From Neobacillus sp. FSL H8-0543 (GTDB lineage Bacteria; Bacillota; Bacilli; Bacillales; Cytobacillaceae): a stretch of DNA of 64,000 bases. The notes below the pieces were generated by a model, which made no database searches, was not told the DNA's origin, and saw nothing but the letters and a program-made list of their open reading frames with translations. Position numbers and translations under genes: made by a program. Within the stretch, counting starts at the first letter, position 1. Each line of letters begins with the position of its first letter. Location of the stretch: positions 3,980,501 to 4,044,500 of the forward strand of contig NZ_CP151943.1 in the NCBI RefSeq assembly GCF_038592905.1, given 5' to 3'. Shown one piece after another: positions 1-8,753 of the stretch.

Positions 1-1
1 C

Positions 2-445
2 CATCATAAAGACACAGCTCAAATTATGGCTGCAACAAATATGCCTTATGTGTTTACTGGTTCCGAGGCCTTCCCGCAGGACTTAGTGAAAAAGGGCGCA
101 AAGGCTCAGTGGTATGCACAAAATGTCGGAACTGTTTACGGGAAAATTCTGATTACCTGTCCATTAAATTGGAAATCTGATGACCGCTATGGTACAAAAA
201 TATTAGAAGAAGCTGTAAATTCCTGCTTTTTCCCGCTCTATGAGATAGAGCAAGGGGTTACAACGATTACTTATAACCCTGAGGAAAAGAAAAAGCGTGT
301 TCAGCTTGCTGATTGGTTAAAATACATGGGTAAGACAAAACACCTTCTAAAAGAGGAAAACAAATCAATTTTAGAAGAGTTTGAGGTAGAAGTGGAGAAA
401 CGCTGGTCACGTTTAAAAGCCAAGCACGAAAATCCATTATTATAA
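2..445 (+). CDS. 2-oxoacid:ferredoxin oxidoreductase beta subunit, C-terminal fragment
   Basis: The reading frame is open at the left edge, so only about the last 147 residues of the protein are present. The visible part matches the C-terminal region of the TPP-binding beta subunit of pyruvate/2-oxoacid:ferredoxin oxidoreductases: an AATNMPYVFTG segment, then a CPLNW segment, an ETG-like helix region and a final stretch ending in a KTKHL motif near the C-terminus. These enzymes oxidatively decarboxylate a 2-oxoacid and reduce ferredoxin. The catalytic TPP motif lies outside the window, so the substrate (pyruvate or 2-oxoglutarate) cannot be decided. A strong terminator follows 8 bases after the stop, so this is the last gene of its operon. 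Family assignment rests on overall resemblance of the C-terminal region only. Confidence 0.7.
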   Translation, partial: HHKDTAQIMAATNMPYVFTGSEAFPQDLVKKGAKAQWYAQNVGTVYGKILITCPLNWKSDDRYGTKILEEAVNSCFFPLYEIEQGVTTITYNPEEKKKRVQLADWLKYMGKTKHLLKEENKSILEEFEVEVEKRWSRLKAKHENPLL

Positions 446-452
446 ATGCATT

Positions 453-492
453 AAAAAAGCAAAGCGCCTAAAAAAAACCGCTTTGCTTTTTT
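453..492 (+). terminator. Rho-independent terminator after the oxidoreductase gene
   Basis: GCAAAGCG (459-466) pairs with CGCTTTGC (479-486), flanked by an A-run upstream and a T-run downstream, so it could also act on the other strand. Confidence 0.85.
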
Positions 493-531
493 CGTCTTAC
501 TATTACTAACAGCGACAAAATCTTCATTTTT

Positions 532-568
532 TTGCCACAAAAAGGAATATTATCATATAATGTAGAAT
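532..568 (+). promoter_or_regulatory. Candidate overlapping sigma-A and sigma-H promoters of kinE
   Basis: A sigma-A-like promoter is visible as TTGCCA (532-537), an 18-bp spacer and TATAAT (556-561). Overlapping it, AAAGGAATA (541-549), a 12-bp spacer and GTAGAAT (562-568) fit the published sigma-H pattern RnAGGAwWW-N11-12-RnnGAAT at every defined position. Sigma-H drives early-sporulation genes in B. subtilis, which suits the downstream kinase. Activity is inferred, not shown. Confidence 0.6.
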
Positions 569-617
569 ATAGATTTATTATTATTGTTCTATTTTGGGAT
601 TTGCGGGGTGGCTGCAG

Positions 618-1748
618 GTGAAAGATCAAATGAATCAAAAAGTTGTATTGCATCTAGCGCAAGATCACGATAAAAATTATATAAATAAGAGAGAATTACA
701 AGAAAGTGAAAGAAAGTATAGTCGGATATTTGAGCTTTCGATGGATGGTTTAATCTTATGGAATGATGATTATCGTATTGTGGATATTAATAGCATGGCT
801 TCAAAAATGTTAGGTATGACAAAAGATAAGTTAATGGGTCACGCGATACTTGACTTGTTTGAGTCTCATAGAGAGAACCAGCAAGAAATAATTCGACATA
901 TTGAACAAGTAATTCATTGTGGAGACTTTGTTTCATCAATAAAAATTGAAACAAAGGATGGGATTGAAAAGTATTTTGATGTATCTACCAAAAGAGGCAT
1001 GGTAGATGGCATAAATTTCACCATTATTAAGGATGTTACTGAGGCTGCTAAAATGCAGGAACAACTAAGAAATTCTGACCGATTGAATGTAATTGGTGAA
1101 CTAGCTGCAGGGATTGCTCATGAAATTCGTAATCCGATGACAGCATTAAAAGGTTTTATTCAGCTGCTGGAAGGAAGCATAAAATCTGAACATGCCATGT
1201 ATTATGAGGTAATTACCTCAGAATTAGCGAGAATTGACTCCATCATCAATGAATTTTTAATTTTGTCAAAACCAAAGGTAATTAGATTTCAAGAAATAAA
1301 TGTAAATCAGATTATGAAGGAAACGCTGGATTTACTTAGTGCACAGGCAGTACTTTATAATGTTCAATTTACCGCAAACTATGAATCTCATTTACCGTAT
1401 CTTTATTGTGAACCAAACCAGCTAAAAAAGGTATTTATCAATATAATAAAAAATGCCATTGAAGGTATGCCTGAAGGTGGAGAGATAACGATCACTCTAA
1501 AAAAGGATGAAAAAAATCAAATTATTATTTCTATTCAAGATGAAGGGATCGGGATGCCCAAGGATAAACTAAAAAAGCTTGGAGAACCGTTCTATACTAC
1601 AAAAGAACGCGGCACTGGCCTCGGCTTAATGGTGAGCTTTAAAATTATTGATGAACATAAAGGCAATATTAAAGTTGAAAGTGAGGAAGGAAAAGGAACG
1701 ACTTTCCATCTAACCTTGCCATTAGGACTTGATAGACTAATTGTCTAA
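618..1748 (+). CDS. kinE: Sporulation-type PAS sensor histidine kinase (KinE-like)
   Basis: The predicted 376-residue cytoplasmic kinase has one PAS domain (about residues 32-145), a HisKA dimerisation helix with the phospho-accepting His168 in AHEIRNPMT, and a HATPase_c domain with an N-box (NAIEGMP), G1 (DEGIGMP) and G2 (GTGLGL). No membrane segment is seen. I chose the GTG at 618 because a GGGGTGG ribosome site ends 6-7 bases before it; an upstream TTG at 594 has none. No response regulator is adjacent, as expected for orphan phosphorelay kinases that feed Spo0F/Spo0A. The position beside methionine salvage genes matches kinE (ykrQ) of B. subtilis. Function as a phosphorelay input is inferred from family and synteny. 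Confidence 0.8.
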   Translation: MKDQMNQKVVLHLAQDHDKNYINKRELQESERKYSRIFELSMDGLILWNDDYRIVDINSMASKMLGMTKDKLMGHAILDLFESHRENQQEIIRHIEQVIHCGDFVSSIKIETKDGIEKYFDVSTKRGMVDGINFTIIKDVTEAAKMQEQLRNSDRLNVIGELAAGIAHEIRNPMTALKGFIQLLEGSIKSEHAMYYEVITSELARIDSIINEFLILSKPKVIRFQEINVNQIMKETLDLLSAQAVLYNVQFTANYESHLPYLYCEPNQLKKVFINIIKNAIEGMPEGGEITITLKKDEKNQIIISIQDEGIGMPKDKLKKLGEPFYTTKERGTGLGLMVSFKIIDEHKGNIKVESEEGKGTTFHLTLPLGLDRLIV

Positions 1749-1777
1749 AAAAGCAATCCAGCTGGATTGCCTTTTTA
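1748..1777. terminator. Bidirectional terminator between kinE and mtnK
   Basis: A perfect palindrome at 1753-1770 (GCAATCCA/GGATTGC core) has A-rich sequence on its left and T-rich sequence on its right, so it can end both the rightward kinE and the leftward mtnK transcripts. Confidence 0.8.
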
Positions 1778-1787
1778 GAATATTTAG

Positions 1788-2969
1788 TTAATTATTTCTA
1801 ACGGCTTCGACAAGCTTCTCTAATGTATTAATTTCAGTTCTCTTTTTTATTAGGACTTTTCCTAGCTCTAGTGATTTCTGTTTGGCGGTAAGACGTGATT
1901 GTTGGTTTGGTATTTGATCTAAATCGGCTACGTGGGCAAGACCAATGGTTCTGCGGATTAACTCGCAACCAGCAAATCCAACAGCATCCTCAAAATATTT
2001 CGATAATATAAAGTTTAAAAAGGTATTTGTACCTGCGAACTCCTCTTTATTTTCTGTCTTCCATAAGCGAGTATATTGTTCTTTAAAAATATTCCAGAAC
2101 GTTTCAATATGCTGGATAATCAACGTTTCCTTCTCTTGATTTGCAATTAACTGAAAGGCAAGATTCGCAAATACTTGGCCGATATCGAAGCCAGCTGGCC
2201 CATAAAAGGCGAATTCCGGATCAATAACCTTTGTTTGGGACTCGCAGGCAAAAATACTTCCGGTGTGCAAGTCACCGTGAAGAAGTACCTCTGCCTCCGA
2301 TAAGAAGCTTTTTTTCAATACAGTCACATGAAACTTTAGATCTTGATCTTGCCATAATTTTTCAACAGCAGGACGCAAGCTCTCCTCAAAGTCATTTGTT
2401 TCTGCATCGAAAAAAGGATCAGTAAAGATTAAGTCCTCGGTAATTTTGCATAGCTCAGGATTGATAAACCTTTGAACCTGTTCCTTTTTTAGCGATGGCC
2501 CGATGGCATAATCAGAAGTATAAAATAATGTTTTTGCTAAAAATTCGCCAAGATGCTTAGAAATTAACGGATAGGTCTCCCCGTTAATAAAGCCGGTTCT
2601 GGCGATGGAAAGATGAGAAAGGTCCTCCATGACCGTAATCGCCAGAACATCATCTGTATAATATACTTCCGGTACGAAATCTGGGGTAATATGGCCAAAG
2701 ACCTTTAATGCATCTGCTTCAATTTTGGCTCTTTTGACTGTAAGCGGCCAGCTTTCGCCAACAACCTTTGCATAGGGAAGTGCCTGTTTAATAATAAGCC
2801 CTTTCCTTTGCTTGTTATCAATGATATGGAAAACAAGATTAAGATTTCCGTCACCAATTTCAGTACAAGTAAGCTCTGCATTCTCAGGTAAAATATTTAA
2901 GCTTTTTGCTAATGCCAACGCACTTGCTTCTGTTAATGGCTGGTATGTTTGGTTCTTTAATAGACTCAT
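1788..2969 (-). CDS. mtnK: S-methyl-5-thioribose kinase
   Basis: MtnK phosphorylates methylthioribose to methylthioribose 1-phosphate, the first committed step of methionine salvage. The 393-residue product has the aminoglycoside-phosphotransferase-like fold: a catalytic LHGDLHTGS segment and a VIDPEFAFYG segment in the place of the kinase DFG-like metal site. Length is close to the B. subtilis enzyme. The start at 2969 has a GGAGG site just upstream; a longer frame to 3071 runs into the leader terminator and is rejected. The gene sits alone behind a SAM-I riboswitch. In B. subtilis the isomerase gene mtnA follows mtnK; here kinE and a terminator follow instead. Confidence 0.93.
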   Translation of the reverse strand: MSLLKNQTYQPLTEASALALAKSLNILPENAELTCTEIGDGNLNLVFHIIDNKQRKGLIIKQALPYAKVVGESWPLTVKRAKIEADALKVFGHITPDFVPEVYYTDDVLAITVMEDLSHLSIARTGFINGETYPLISKHLGEFLAKTLFYTSDYAIGPSLKKEQVQRFINPELCKITEDLIFTDPFFDAETNDFEESLRPAVEKLWQDQDLKFHVTVLKKSFLSEAEVLLHGDLHTGSIFACESQTKVIDPEFAFYGPAGFDIGQVFANLAFQLIANQEKETLIIQHIETFWNIFKEQYTRLWKTENKEEFAGTNTFLNFILSKYFEDAVGFAGCELIRRTIGLAHVADLDQIPNQQSRLTAKQKSLELGKVLIKKRTEINTLEKLVEAVRNN

Positions 2970-3017
2970 AATGATTTCCTCCTTGGTTTTAGAGGCTTTT
3001 GGTGCAGACAATAACAC

Positions 3018-3048
3018 GAAAAAGCCTCTTTCGATAAGAAAGAGGCTA
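3018..3048 (-). terminator. Leader terminator of the mtnK riboswitch
   Basis: On the minus strand AGCCTCTTTC and GAAAGAGGCT (3023-3047) form a long hairpin followed by a T-run. It is the expression platform of the upstream SAM-I aptamer: the hairpin forms when SAM is bound. Confidence 0.85.
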
Positions 3049-3071
3049 GAAGACGGTTGTGTCTGTCGCAC

Positions 3072-3230
3072 CTCTCATCTCTCAAAAGGATGATTTCCTT
3101 TTGTTGGAATTAGCACCGTGCCTAGAAAGGGGAGAGTTCCCAGCGCTAAAAAAGCACCCATTAACAATGGCATTCTGGTCGGTTGCTGGGCTTCAAAGGG
3201 CCAATCCCTCAGCCAGCTCGTGATAAGAGT
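3072..3230 (-). promoter_or_regulatory. SAM-I (S-box) riboswitch of mtnK
   Basis: Read on the minus strand the element shows the S-box landmarks in order: CTCTTATC (P1 5' side), GGCTGAGGGA, TGAAGCCCAGCAACC, an extended P3 arm, GGTGCTAATTCC, and GATGAGAG closing P1. SAM binding is expected to stop transcription before mtnK. The P3 arm is longer than in the second S-box copy of this window. Confidence 0.93.
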
Positions 3231-3255
3231 AAATGAAATTTATAATCTGCTAAGT

Positions 3256-3285
3256 ATGATAACAGGATTAAATGAAAAGTGTCAA
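3256..3285 (-). promoter_or_regulatory. Sigma-A promoter of the mtnK transcript
   Basis: On the minus strand TTGACA (3285-3280), an 18-bp spacer and TATCAT (3261-3256) lie about 25 bases before the riboswitch begins. Confidence 0.75.
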
Positions 3286-3298
3286 TATTATTTGAAAA

Positions 3299-4084
3299 TT
3301 AATTATAATATTCTGGTTTTCGATCTGTAAAAACCGGAATTTGTTTGCGAATATCCTTCACTAGGCCCAAATCAACCACTGCTGTTAGGATTTCCTCATT
3401 CTTACCTGCCTCTGCTATAACCTCGCCCCATGGGTCGATAATCATCGAGTGACCGGCAAACTCGTTGTTAGGGTCAGCTCCTGAACGATTGCAGGCAATA
3501 ACATAACATTGATTTTCAATCGCTCTTGCTATTAGTAAAGCCCTCCAGTGTGCTAATCGAGGGGCAGGCCACTCGGCAACAACAAATAAAGCCTCTGCTC
3601 CCTGGGCGGTATGGGAGCGGATCCATTCTGGGAAGCGGATATCATAGCATATGACACCTGCAAACTGACAATCTGCAAGTTTAAATAAGCCTTTTTCAGT
3701 CCCAGCTTTCAAATGCAAATGTTCATCCATTAGTTTGAAAAGGTGAAGTTTATTATATTCATGTACTAGCTTCCCCTCTTTATTGATAATCAGCAAGGTA
3801 TTCATTACACCAGTATCCACACGATTTGCGACGGAACCTCCAACCATATGCACATGGTATTTCTTTGCTGCCTTCTTTAGAAATTTAATCGTTTCCAGAG
3901 CATTCTTGTCTGCTATGGTATCAAGGCGTGTTAAATCATAACCTGTTGTCCATAATTCTGGCAAAACAATAATATCAGGCTTTTCGATAACAGCCTGTTC
4001 AATTAGTTTTTCTGCCAATTGATAGTTTTTACTAGAATCACCAAAGGCAATATCCATTTGAATACATGCAATTGTAAATTTCAT
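3299..4084 (-). CDS. mtnU: Omega-amidase / nitrilase-family hydrolase of methionine salvage
   Basis: This 261-residue carbon-nitrogen hydrolase carries the Glu-Lys-Cys triad of the family: Glu in LPELW, Lys in EYNKLHLF, and Cys in ICYDIRFPEW. MtnU-type enzymes hydrolyse 2-oxoglutaramate, the product formed when glutamine is the amino donor in the last transamination of the salvage pathway, and so pull that reaction forward. The start at 4084 has a GAGGAG site; five upstream in-frame codons are not needed. It is divergent from mtnE. Its transcript would run into the mtnK riboswitch, so read-through into mtnK would also be SAM-gated. Substrate is inferred from family and neighbourhood. Confidence 0.85.
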   Translation of the reverse strand: MKFTIACIQMDIAFGDSSKNYQLAEKLIEQAVIEKPDIIVLPELWTTGYDLTRLDTIADKNALETIKFLKKAAKKYHVHMVGGSVANRVDTGVMNTLLIINKEGKLVHEYNKLHLFKLMDEHLHLKAGTEKGLFKLADCQFAGVICYDIRFPEWIRSHTAQGAEALFVVAEWPAPRLAHWRALLIARAIENQCYVIACNRSGADPNNEFAGHSMIIDPWGEVIAEAGKNEEILTAVVDLGLVKDIRKQIPVFTDRKPEYYN

Positions 4085-4121
4085 TACACTTCTCCTCATT
4101 TTGAAAGTTCGGAATTTTTTC

Positions 4122-4150
4122 TTTACAAGCTCTTACTAAAGTTATATCAT
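4122..4150 (+). promoter_or_regulatory. Sigma-A promoter of mtnE
   Basis: TTTACA (4122-4127), a 17-bp spacer and TATCAT (4145-4150), about 54 bases before the mtnE start. No S-box lies between this promoter and mtnE. Confidence 0.65.
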
Positions 4151-4203
4151 TTGTGATTAGAATTTCAATACAAAAATGAAAACAAAAAAAGCGGGTGAAT
4201 ACA

Positions 4204-5382
4204 ATGAAACAATTCCAGCCATCGGAATTATTAAATAGTTTACCAAAACAATTTTTTGCCTCATTAGTAAAAAAGGTAGGACAGTTTGTGGATGAGGGTC
4301 ATGATGTGATAAATCTTGGACAAGGTAATCCCGATCAGCCGACACCTGAACATATCGTTAGAAGTATTCAGGAAGCTGCAGCTAAACCTGTTAACCATAA
4401 ATATTCTCCTTTTCAAGGGCAGAGGTACTTAAAACAAGCCGCAGCTGACTTTTATCAGCGTGAATATGGTGTAACGATTGATCCCAATTCAGAGGTCGCC
4501 ATTTTGTTTGGGGGTAAGGCAGGCTTGGTAGAAATACCACAGTGTTTGTTAAATCCTGGTGATACGATGCTCGTACCGGATCCAGGTTATCCAGATTATT
4601 GGTCAGGGGTTGCCCTGGCGAAAGCGGAGATGGTAACCATGCCGTTACGAGAGCAAAATAATTTTCTACCAGACTTTAAAGAACTAAATTTAGAGACACT
4701 GGAAAAGGCAAAGTTAATGTATCTCAATTATCCAAATAACCCTACAGGGGCAACAGCAACGAAGGAATTCTTTGAGGAAACTGTTCTTCTTGCTAACCAA
4801 AATGATATATGTGTCGTCCATGATTTTGCTTATGGTGCCATTGGTTTTGATGGTGAAAGACCACTAAGCTTTTTACAGGTTAAAGGGGCAAAAGAGGTGG
4901 GGATTGAAATTTATACCTTATCTAAAACCTACAATATGGCAGGCTGGCGCGTTGGTTTTGCTATTGGCAACGCAAGTGTGATATCAGCAATTGAACTACT
5001 TCAAGATCATATGTATGTTAGTTTGTTTGGAGCGGTACAAGAGGCAGCCGCAACAGCGTTAACAGAGTCACAAGAGTGTGTTCACGAATTGAATGACCTT
5101 TATGAGCGGAGGAGGAATGTGTTGATTGATGGCCTTCAGGGTCTCGGTTGGCAGGTAACCGCACCAAAAGGTTCATTTTTTGCCTGGTTGAAGGTTCCAG
5201 CTGGGTTAACATCAGAGCAGTTCGCTGATATTCTTTTGGAGCAAGCTCATATTATGGTGGCTCCGGGGATTGGATTTGGTGAGTTTGGTGAAGGGTTTGT
5301 CCGAGTAGGCTTGCTATCGTCAGAGGAACGTTTAGAGGAAGCTGTAAGAAGAATAAGTAAGTTAGAAATTTTTAAAAAATAG
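4204..5382 (+). CDS. mtnE: Aminotransferase MtnE (methionine salvage)
   Basis: A class I/II PLP aminotransferase of 392 residues that converts 2-oxo-4-methylthiobutanoate to methionine. It shows the INLGQGNPDQPTPEH substrate-loop segment, NYPNNPTGA, an Asp/Tyr cofactor pair in HDFAYG, and the PLP lysine in YTLSKTYNMAGWR. The sequence closely resembles B. subtilis YkrV/MtnE throughout. I took the ATG at 4204; a GTG three codons earlier (4195) is in frame, but a GGGTG motif at 4193-4197 is spaced for the ATG. It is transcribed divergently from mtnU and lies upstream of the S-box operon mtnWXBD. Confidence 0.92.
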   Translation: MKQFQPSELLNSLPKQFFASLVKKVGQFVDEGHDVINLGQGNPDQPTPEHIVRSIQEAAAKPVNHKYSPFQGQRYLKQAAADFYQREYGVTIDPNSEVAILFGGKAGLVEIPQCLLNPGDTMLVPDPGYPDYWSGVALAKAEMVTMPLREQNNFLPDFKELNLETLEKAKLMYLNYPNNPTGATATKEFFEETVLLANQNDICVVHDFAYGAIGFDGERPLSFLQVKGAKEVGIEIYTLSKTYNMAGWRVGFAIGNASVISAIELLQDHMYVSLFGAVQEAAATALTESQECVHELNDLYERRRNVLIDGLQGLGWQVTAPKGSFFAWLKVPAGLTSEQFADILLEQAHIMVAPGIGFGEFGEGFVRVGLLSSEERLEEAVRRISKLEIFKK

Positions 5383-5383
5383 A

Positions 5384-5412
5384 TTGACAAACTATTTATT
5401 TCTTGCGATAAT
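5384..5412 (+). promoter_or_regulatory. Sigma-A promoter of the mtnWXBD operon
   Basis: TTGACA (5384-5389), a 17-bp spacer and GATAAT (5407-5412), placed about 50 bases upstream of the SAM-I aptamer. Confidence 0.8.
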
Positions 5413-5460
5413 CCAAAATAATAGTTAAACAATGTGAATATATTGAATAATACAATCGTT

Positions 5461-5615
5461 TTCTTATTAAGAGCAGGCGGAGGGAAAAGCCCGATGAAGC
5501 CCGGCAACCGACTTAAACTAGTTTAAGCACGGTGCTAAATCTTGCAGCAAATTGGCTGAAAGATGAGAAGATGTTAGTTTGTGATGCTAACCTCTTCTTT
5601 TTGAAGAGGTTTTTT
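5461..5615 (+). promoter_or_regulatory. SAM-I (S-box) riboswitch and terminator of mtnWXBD
   Basis: Landmarks in order: TTCTTAT, GCGGAGGGA, CCGATGAAGCCCGGCAACC, a short P3 arm (TTAAACTAGTTTAA), GGTGCTAAATC, and AGATGAGAAG closing P1. An antiterminator-capable stretch follows, then the terminator hairpin CCTCTTC/GAAGAGG (5591-5609) with a T-run. The operon is expected to be off when SAM is plentiful. Confidence 0.95.
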
Positions 5616-5643
5616 ATGTTTTTTGAAAGGATGTTGATCATAT

Positions 5644-6855
5644 ATGTCTGAATTGATTGCTACATACTTAATACACGATGAAAAAAATCCAGAAAAAAAG
5701 GCAGAGGAAATTTCTTTAGGATTGACCGTCGGTTCATGGACGAATTTGCCAGAACTTGAGCAAAGTCAATTACGGAAGCATAAAGGCCGAGTCGTTTCGG
5801 TTGAGCGAATATCCTCAGAGGAAGAGGAGAGGTCGCTTCTTCGAATCGCCTACCCAGCAATAAATTTTTCAAATGACATTCCAGCTATATTGACAACTGT
5901 TTTTGGAAAATTGTCATTGGATGGGAAAATAAAATTAGTAGACTTAGAATTTGAAGCTGAATTAGCTGATCAGTTTCCTGGTCCAAAATTCGGCATCGAT
6001 GGACTTAGAGATAGATTGGGAGTTTATCACCGTCCTCTCTTAATGAGTATCTTCAAAGGAGTACTGGGGAAAGACCTTGACTTTTTAATCAGTCAGCTCA
6101 AACAGCAAGCCTTGGGAGGAGTAGACTTTGTAAAGGATGATGAGATTCTCTTTGAAAATAATCTCACTCCGTTTGAAAAAAGAATCATCGCAGGGAAAAG
6201 CGCATTAAAGGATGTGTTTGAAGAAACCGGGCACCGTACCCTATATGCAGTTAACCTAACAGGAAGAACCTCACAATTGAAGGATCGAGCAAGGAAAGCT
6301 ACTGAGCTTGGCGCTGACCTCCTTTTGTTCAATGTCTTTGCCTATGGATTGGATGTCCTTCAGGAATTACGGGAGGACGATGAGATTGCGTTACCGTTAA
6401 TGGCCCATCCAGCTGTCAGCGGCGCATTGACGGCTTCATCCCATTACGGAATCTCCCATTCCTTGTTACTGGGTAAGCTACTCCGCTATGCAGGTGCAGA
6501 TTTGTCATTATTCCCATCACCTTATGGGACAGTGGCGCTAGATAAACCAAAGGCATTGTCGATTTCAAGTGAATTAACAAAAAAGTCTAGTTTCAAGCAA
6601 TCTTTTCCCGTCCCTTCTGCTGGGATTCATCCTGGATTAGTGCCGTTATTAATCCGTGACTTTGGAATTGATTCGGTTATTAATGCCGGAGGAGGCATCC
6701 ATGGCCATCCAGATGGTGCTCGCGGTGGTGCTCTCGCCTTCCGTCAGGCGATAGAAACCAATCTGCAAGGGAAATCCTTGGCAGAGGGGGCATTAGGTTT
6801 TCCCGAACTAAATAAGGCACTTCAATTATGGGGAAATGCGGAGGTGACAGCATAA
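5644..6855 (+). CDS. mtnW: 2,3-diketo-5-methylthiopentyl-1-phosphate enolase (RuBisCO-like protein)
   Basis: MtnW is a form IV RuBisCO-like protein that enolises the diketone intermediate of methionine salvage. The 403-residue product has the RuBisCO-family metal segment [10 protein letters not shown], with the lysine that is carbamylated and the Asp/Glu ligands, a [11 protein letters not shown] stretch, a HPAVSGA stretch and the phosphate-binding [13 protein letters not shown] loop near the C-terminus. It is the first gene of a four-gene operon and abuts mtnX: its stop codon ends at 6855 and mtnX begins at 6856. Confidence 0.95.
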   Translation: MSELIATYLIHDEKNPEKKAEEISLGLTVGSWTNLPELEQSQLRKHKGRVVSVERISSEEEERSLLRIAYPAINFSNDIPAILTTVFGKLSLDGKIKLVDLEFEAELADQFPGPKFGIDGLRDRLGVYHRPLLMSIFKGVLGKDLDFLISQLKQQALGGVDFVKDDEILFENNLTPFEKRIIAGKSALKDVFEETGHRTLYAVNLTGRTSQLKDRARKATELGADLLLFNVFAYGLDVLQELREDDEIALPLMAHPAVSGALTASSHYGISHSLLLGKLLRYAGADLSLFPSPYGTVALDKPKALSISSELTKKSSFKQSFPVPSAGIHPGLVPLLIRDFGIDSVINAGGGIHGHPDGARGGALAFRQAIETNLQGKSLAEGALGFPELNKALQLWGNAEVTA

Positions 6856-7530
6856 ATGAAGAAGCCAGTTATTTATTGTGACTTTGACGGTACGATTACG
6901 GATAGTGATAACATCATCGCTATCATGAAAAAATTCGCCCCTCCTAATTGGGAAGTAGTGAAGGACCAAATTCTAACCCGCGAAATTTCAATAAGCGAAG
7001 GAGTCGGGAGATTATTTGCGGAATTATCAAGTGATAAAAAACAGGAAATCACCTCATTTGCAATAGAAAATGCAAGGATTCGAGACGGTTTTCCTGAATT
7101 TGTTGAATTTGCTCGTTCTGAAGGCATTCCACTTTATATTGTTAGTGGTGGAATTGATTTCTTTGTTTATCCCATCCTTGAAAATTATGGACCTTTTGAT
7201 GGTGTCTATTGCAATCAAGCAGATTTTTCAGGAGAAACCATAAAGATTCTATGGCCATATGAATGCGATTCTTTATGTGAAAATAACTGCGGTTGCTGTA
7301 AACCGAGTATCATACGCAAACTGACAAAGGATGCGGACAGTTTTACCATTGTCATTGGTGATTCCGTAACGGATCTAGAGGCAGCAAAACTAGCAAACTT
7401 TGTACTTGCAAGGGATTTGCTTGAGGAAAAGTGTGTGGAATGGGGGATCAACCACCAGGGATTTAAAACCTTCTTTGATTGTATAGAAGCAATAAAAAAT
7501 AGAATTGAGGTGAAGAAGCTAGCATGGTAA
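6856..7530 (+). CDS. mtnX: 2-hydroxy-3-keto-5-methylthiopentenyl-1-phosphate phosphatase
   Basis: MtnX removes the phosphate from the enol formed by MtnW. The 224-residue protein is a HAD phosphatase: motif [11 protein letters not shown] at the N-terminus, motif II IVSGG, and motif [31 protein letters not shown] cysteine cluster lies in the cap-core linker, which is typical of this family. The start directly follows the mtnW stop, and the 3' end overlaps mtnB by 7 bases, implying translational coupling. Confidence 0.93.
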   Translation: MKKPVIYCDFDGTITDSDNIIAIMKKFAPPNWEVVKDQILTREISISEGVGRLFAELSSDKKQEITSFAIENARIRDGFPEFVEFARSEGIPLYIVSGGIDFFVYPILENYGPFDGVYCNQADFSGETIKILWPYECDSLCENNCGCCKPSIIRKLTKDADSFTIVIGDSVTDLEAAKLANFVLARDLLEEKCVEWGINHQGFKTFFDCIEAIKNRIEVKKLAW

Positions 7531-8153
7531 CAGAAAAATGGAGGGAATTAGCAGATGTAAAGGATGAACTTGCACAGAGGGATTGGTTTATGGGCACAAG
7601 TGGGAACCTTGCCATTAAGGTTAGTGATAATCCGCTGCAATTCCTAGTTACTGCCAGTGGGAAAGATAAGCGTAAACGTACGGAGGAGGACTTTTTGTTA
7701 GTTGATGAATTCGGGCGTGCAGTGGAAGAAACTCATTTGAAGCCTTCAGCTGAAACACTTCTTCACGTTGAAATTTACCGTAAAACGCAAGCTGCTTGTA
7801 GCCTTCATGTGCATACAATTGACAATAATGTCATTTCCGAGGTCTATGGTGATCAAGGTGAAGTAACATTTAAAGGACAAGAATTAATTAAGGCATTTGG
7901 TATGTGGGAAGAAGACGCAATATTAAAAATTCCGATTATCAAAAACTTTGCTCATATTCCAACGCTTGCGCATGAGTTTTCTGAGCATATTTGTGGGGAT
8001 TCTGGTGCGGTTTTAATCCGAAATCACGGTATTACCGTATGGGGGAGAAATGCATTTGAAGCAAAGAAAATTCTCGAAGCCTCTGAATTTTTATTTCGTT
8101 ATCAACTACGATTAATAGAGCATAAACCATATCAACTGTTTAAGGTTGTTTAA
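7524..8153 (+). CDS. mtnB: Methylthioribulose-1-phosphate dehydratase
   Basis: A class II aldolase-like protein of 209 residues that dehydrates methylthioribulose 1-phosphate, the reaction upstream of MtnW. Zinc-binding histidines are visible in SLHVHTID and RNHGITVWG, with the conserved GTSGNLA and KPSAET segments. It overlaps the end of mtnX by 7 bases. Its substrate is made by MtnA, which is not encoded in this window. Confidence 0.93.
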   Translation: MVTEKWRELADVKDELAQRDWFMGTSGNLAIKVSDNPLQFLVTASGKDKRKRTEEDFLLVDEFGRAVEETHLKPSAETLLHVEIYRKTQAACSLHVHTIDNNVISEVYGDQGEVTFKGQELIKAFGMWEEDAILKIPIIKNFAHIPTLAHEFSEHICGDSGAVLIRNHGITVWGRNAFEAKKILEASEFLFRYQLRLIEHKPYQLFKVV

Positions 8154-8178
8154 TTAGATTAAGGAGAGGAAGATAATA

Positions 8179-8712
8179 ATGGCATACATTACATTTCAAA
8201 GCAGAGAAGAACAAATTCATAATCAAGAGGAAGTAGAAAGCTTTCTAAACAGTCAAGAAGTGATCTACGAAAAATGGGATATCACAAGGCTTCCTCAGGA
8301 TTTAGTTGAAAAGTATTCTTTAAGTGATGAGGAAAAAGAAGAGATCCTTCGTTCCTTTGCGGGTGAAATCGCAGATATTTCCGAACGCAGAGGCTATAAA
8401 GCCCAAGATGTGATTTCCTTATCTGAAAATACACCCAATCTAGATGTATTGCTGACAAATTTTAAAAATGAGCATCATCATACAGATGATGAAGTCCGAT
8501 TCATTGTTAGTGGTCATGGTGTGTTTGTCATACAAGGAAAAGATGGTGAGTTTTTTGAGGTCCATCTAGTACCTGGTGATTTAATATCTGTACCGGAAAA
8601 TATAAGACACTATTTTACCCTAGAAGAAGACAGAAAAGTTGTAGCTATTCGGATTTTTGTTACGACGGAGGGATGGGTACCAATTTACGAAAAACAAGAA
8701 ATAAGTCTATAA
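8179..8712 (+). CDS. mtnD: Acireductone dioxygenase
   Basis: MtnD cleaves the acireductone with oxygen to give the keto acid precursor of methionine and formate (iron form), or carbon monoxide and other products (nickel form). The 177-residue cupin has the metal ligands in EHHHTDDEVRF and the distal His in PENIRHYF. A GGAGAGGA site precedes the ATG. It is the last gene of the S-box operon and is followed by a terminator. Confidence 0.95.
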   Translation: MAYITFQSREEQIHNQEEVESFLNSQEVIYEKWDITRLPQDLVEKYSLSDEEKEEILRSFAGEIADISERRGYKAQDVISLSENTPNLDVLLTNFKNEHHHTDDEVRFIVSGHGVFVIQGKDGEFFEVHLVPGDLISVPENIRHYFTLEEDRKVVAIRIFVTTEGWVPIYEKQEISL

Positions 8713-8718
8713 TTTTTG

Positions 8719-8753
8719 AAAAACTGGCAGCGAACTTGCATGCCGGTTTTTTG
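8719..8753 (+). terminator. Terminator of the mtnWXBD operon
   Basis: AACTGGCA pairs with TGCCGGTT (about 8722-8747), followed by a T-run. Confidence 0.8.

Noticed and set aside
3118..3330. Plus-strand ORF opposite the mtnK leader
   Set aside because: It is antisense to the SAM riboswitch, whose base-pairing constraints explain the sequence.
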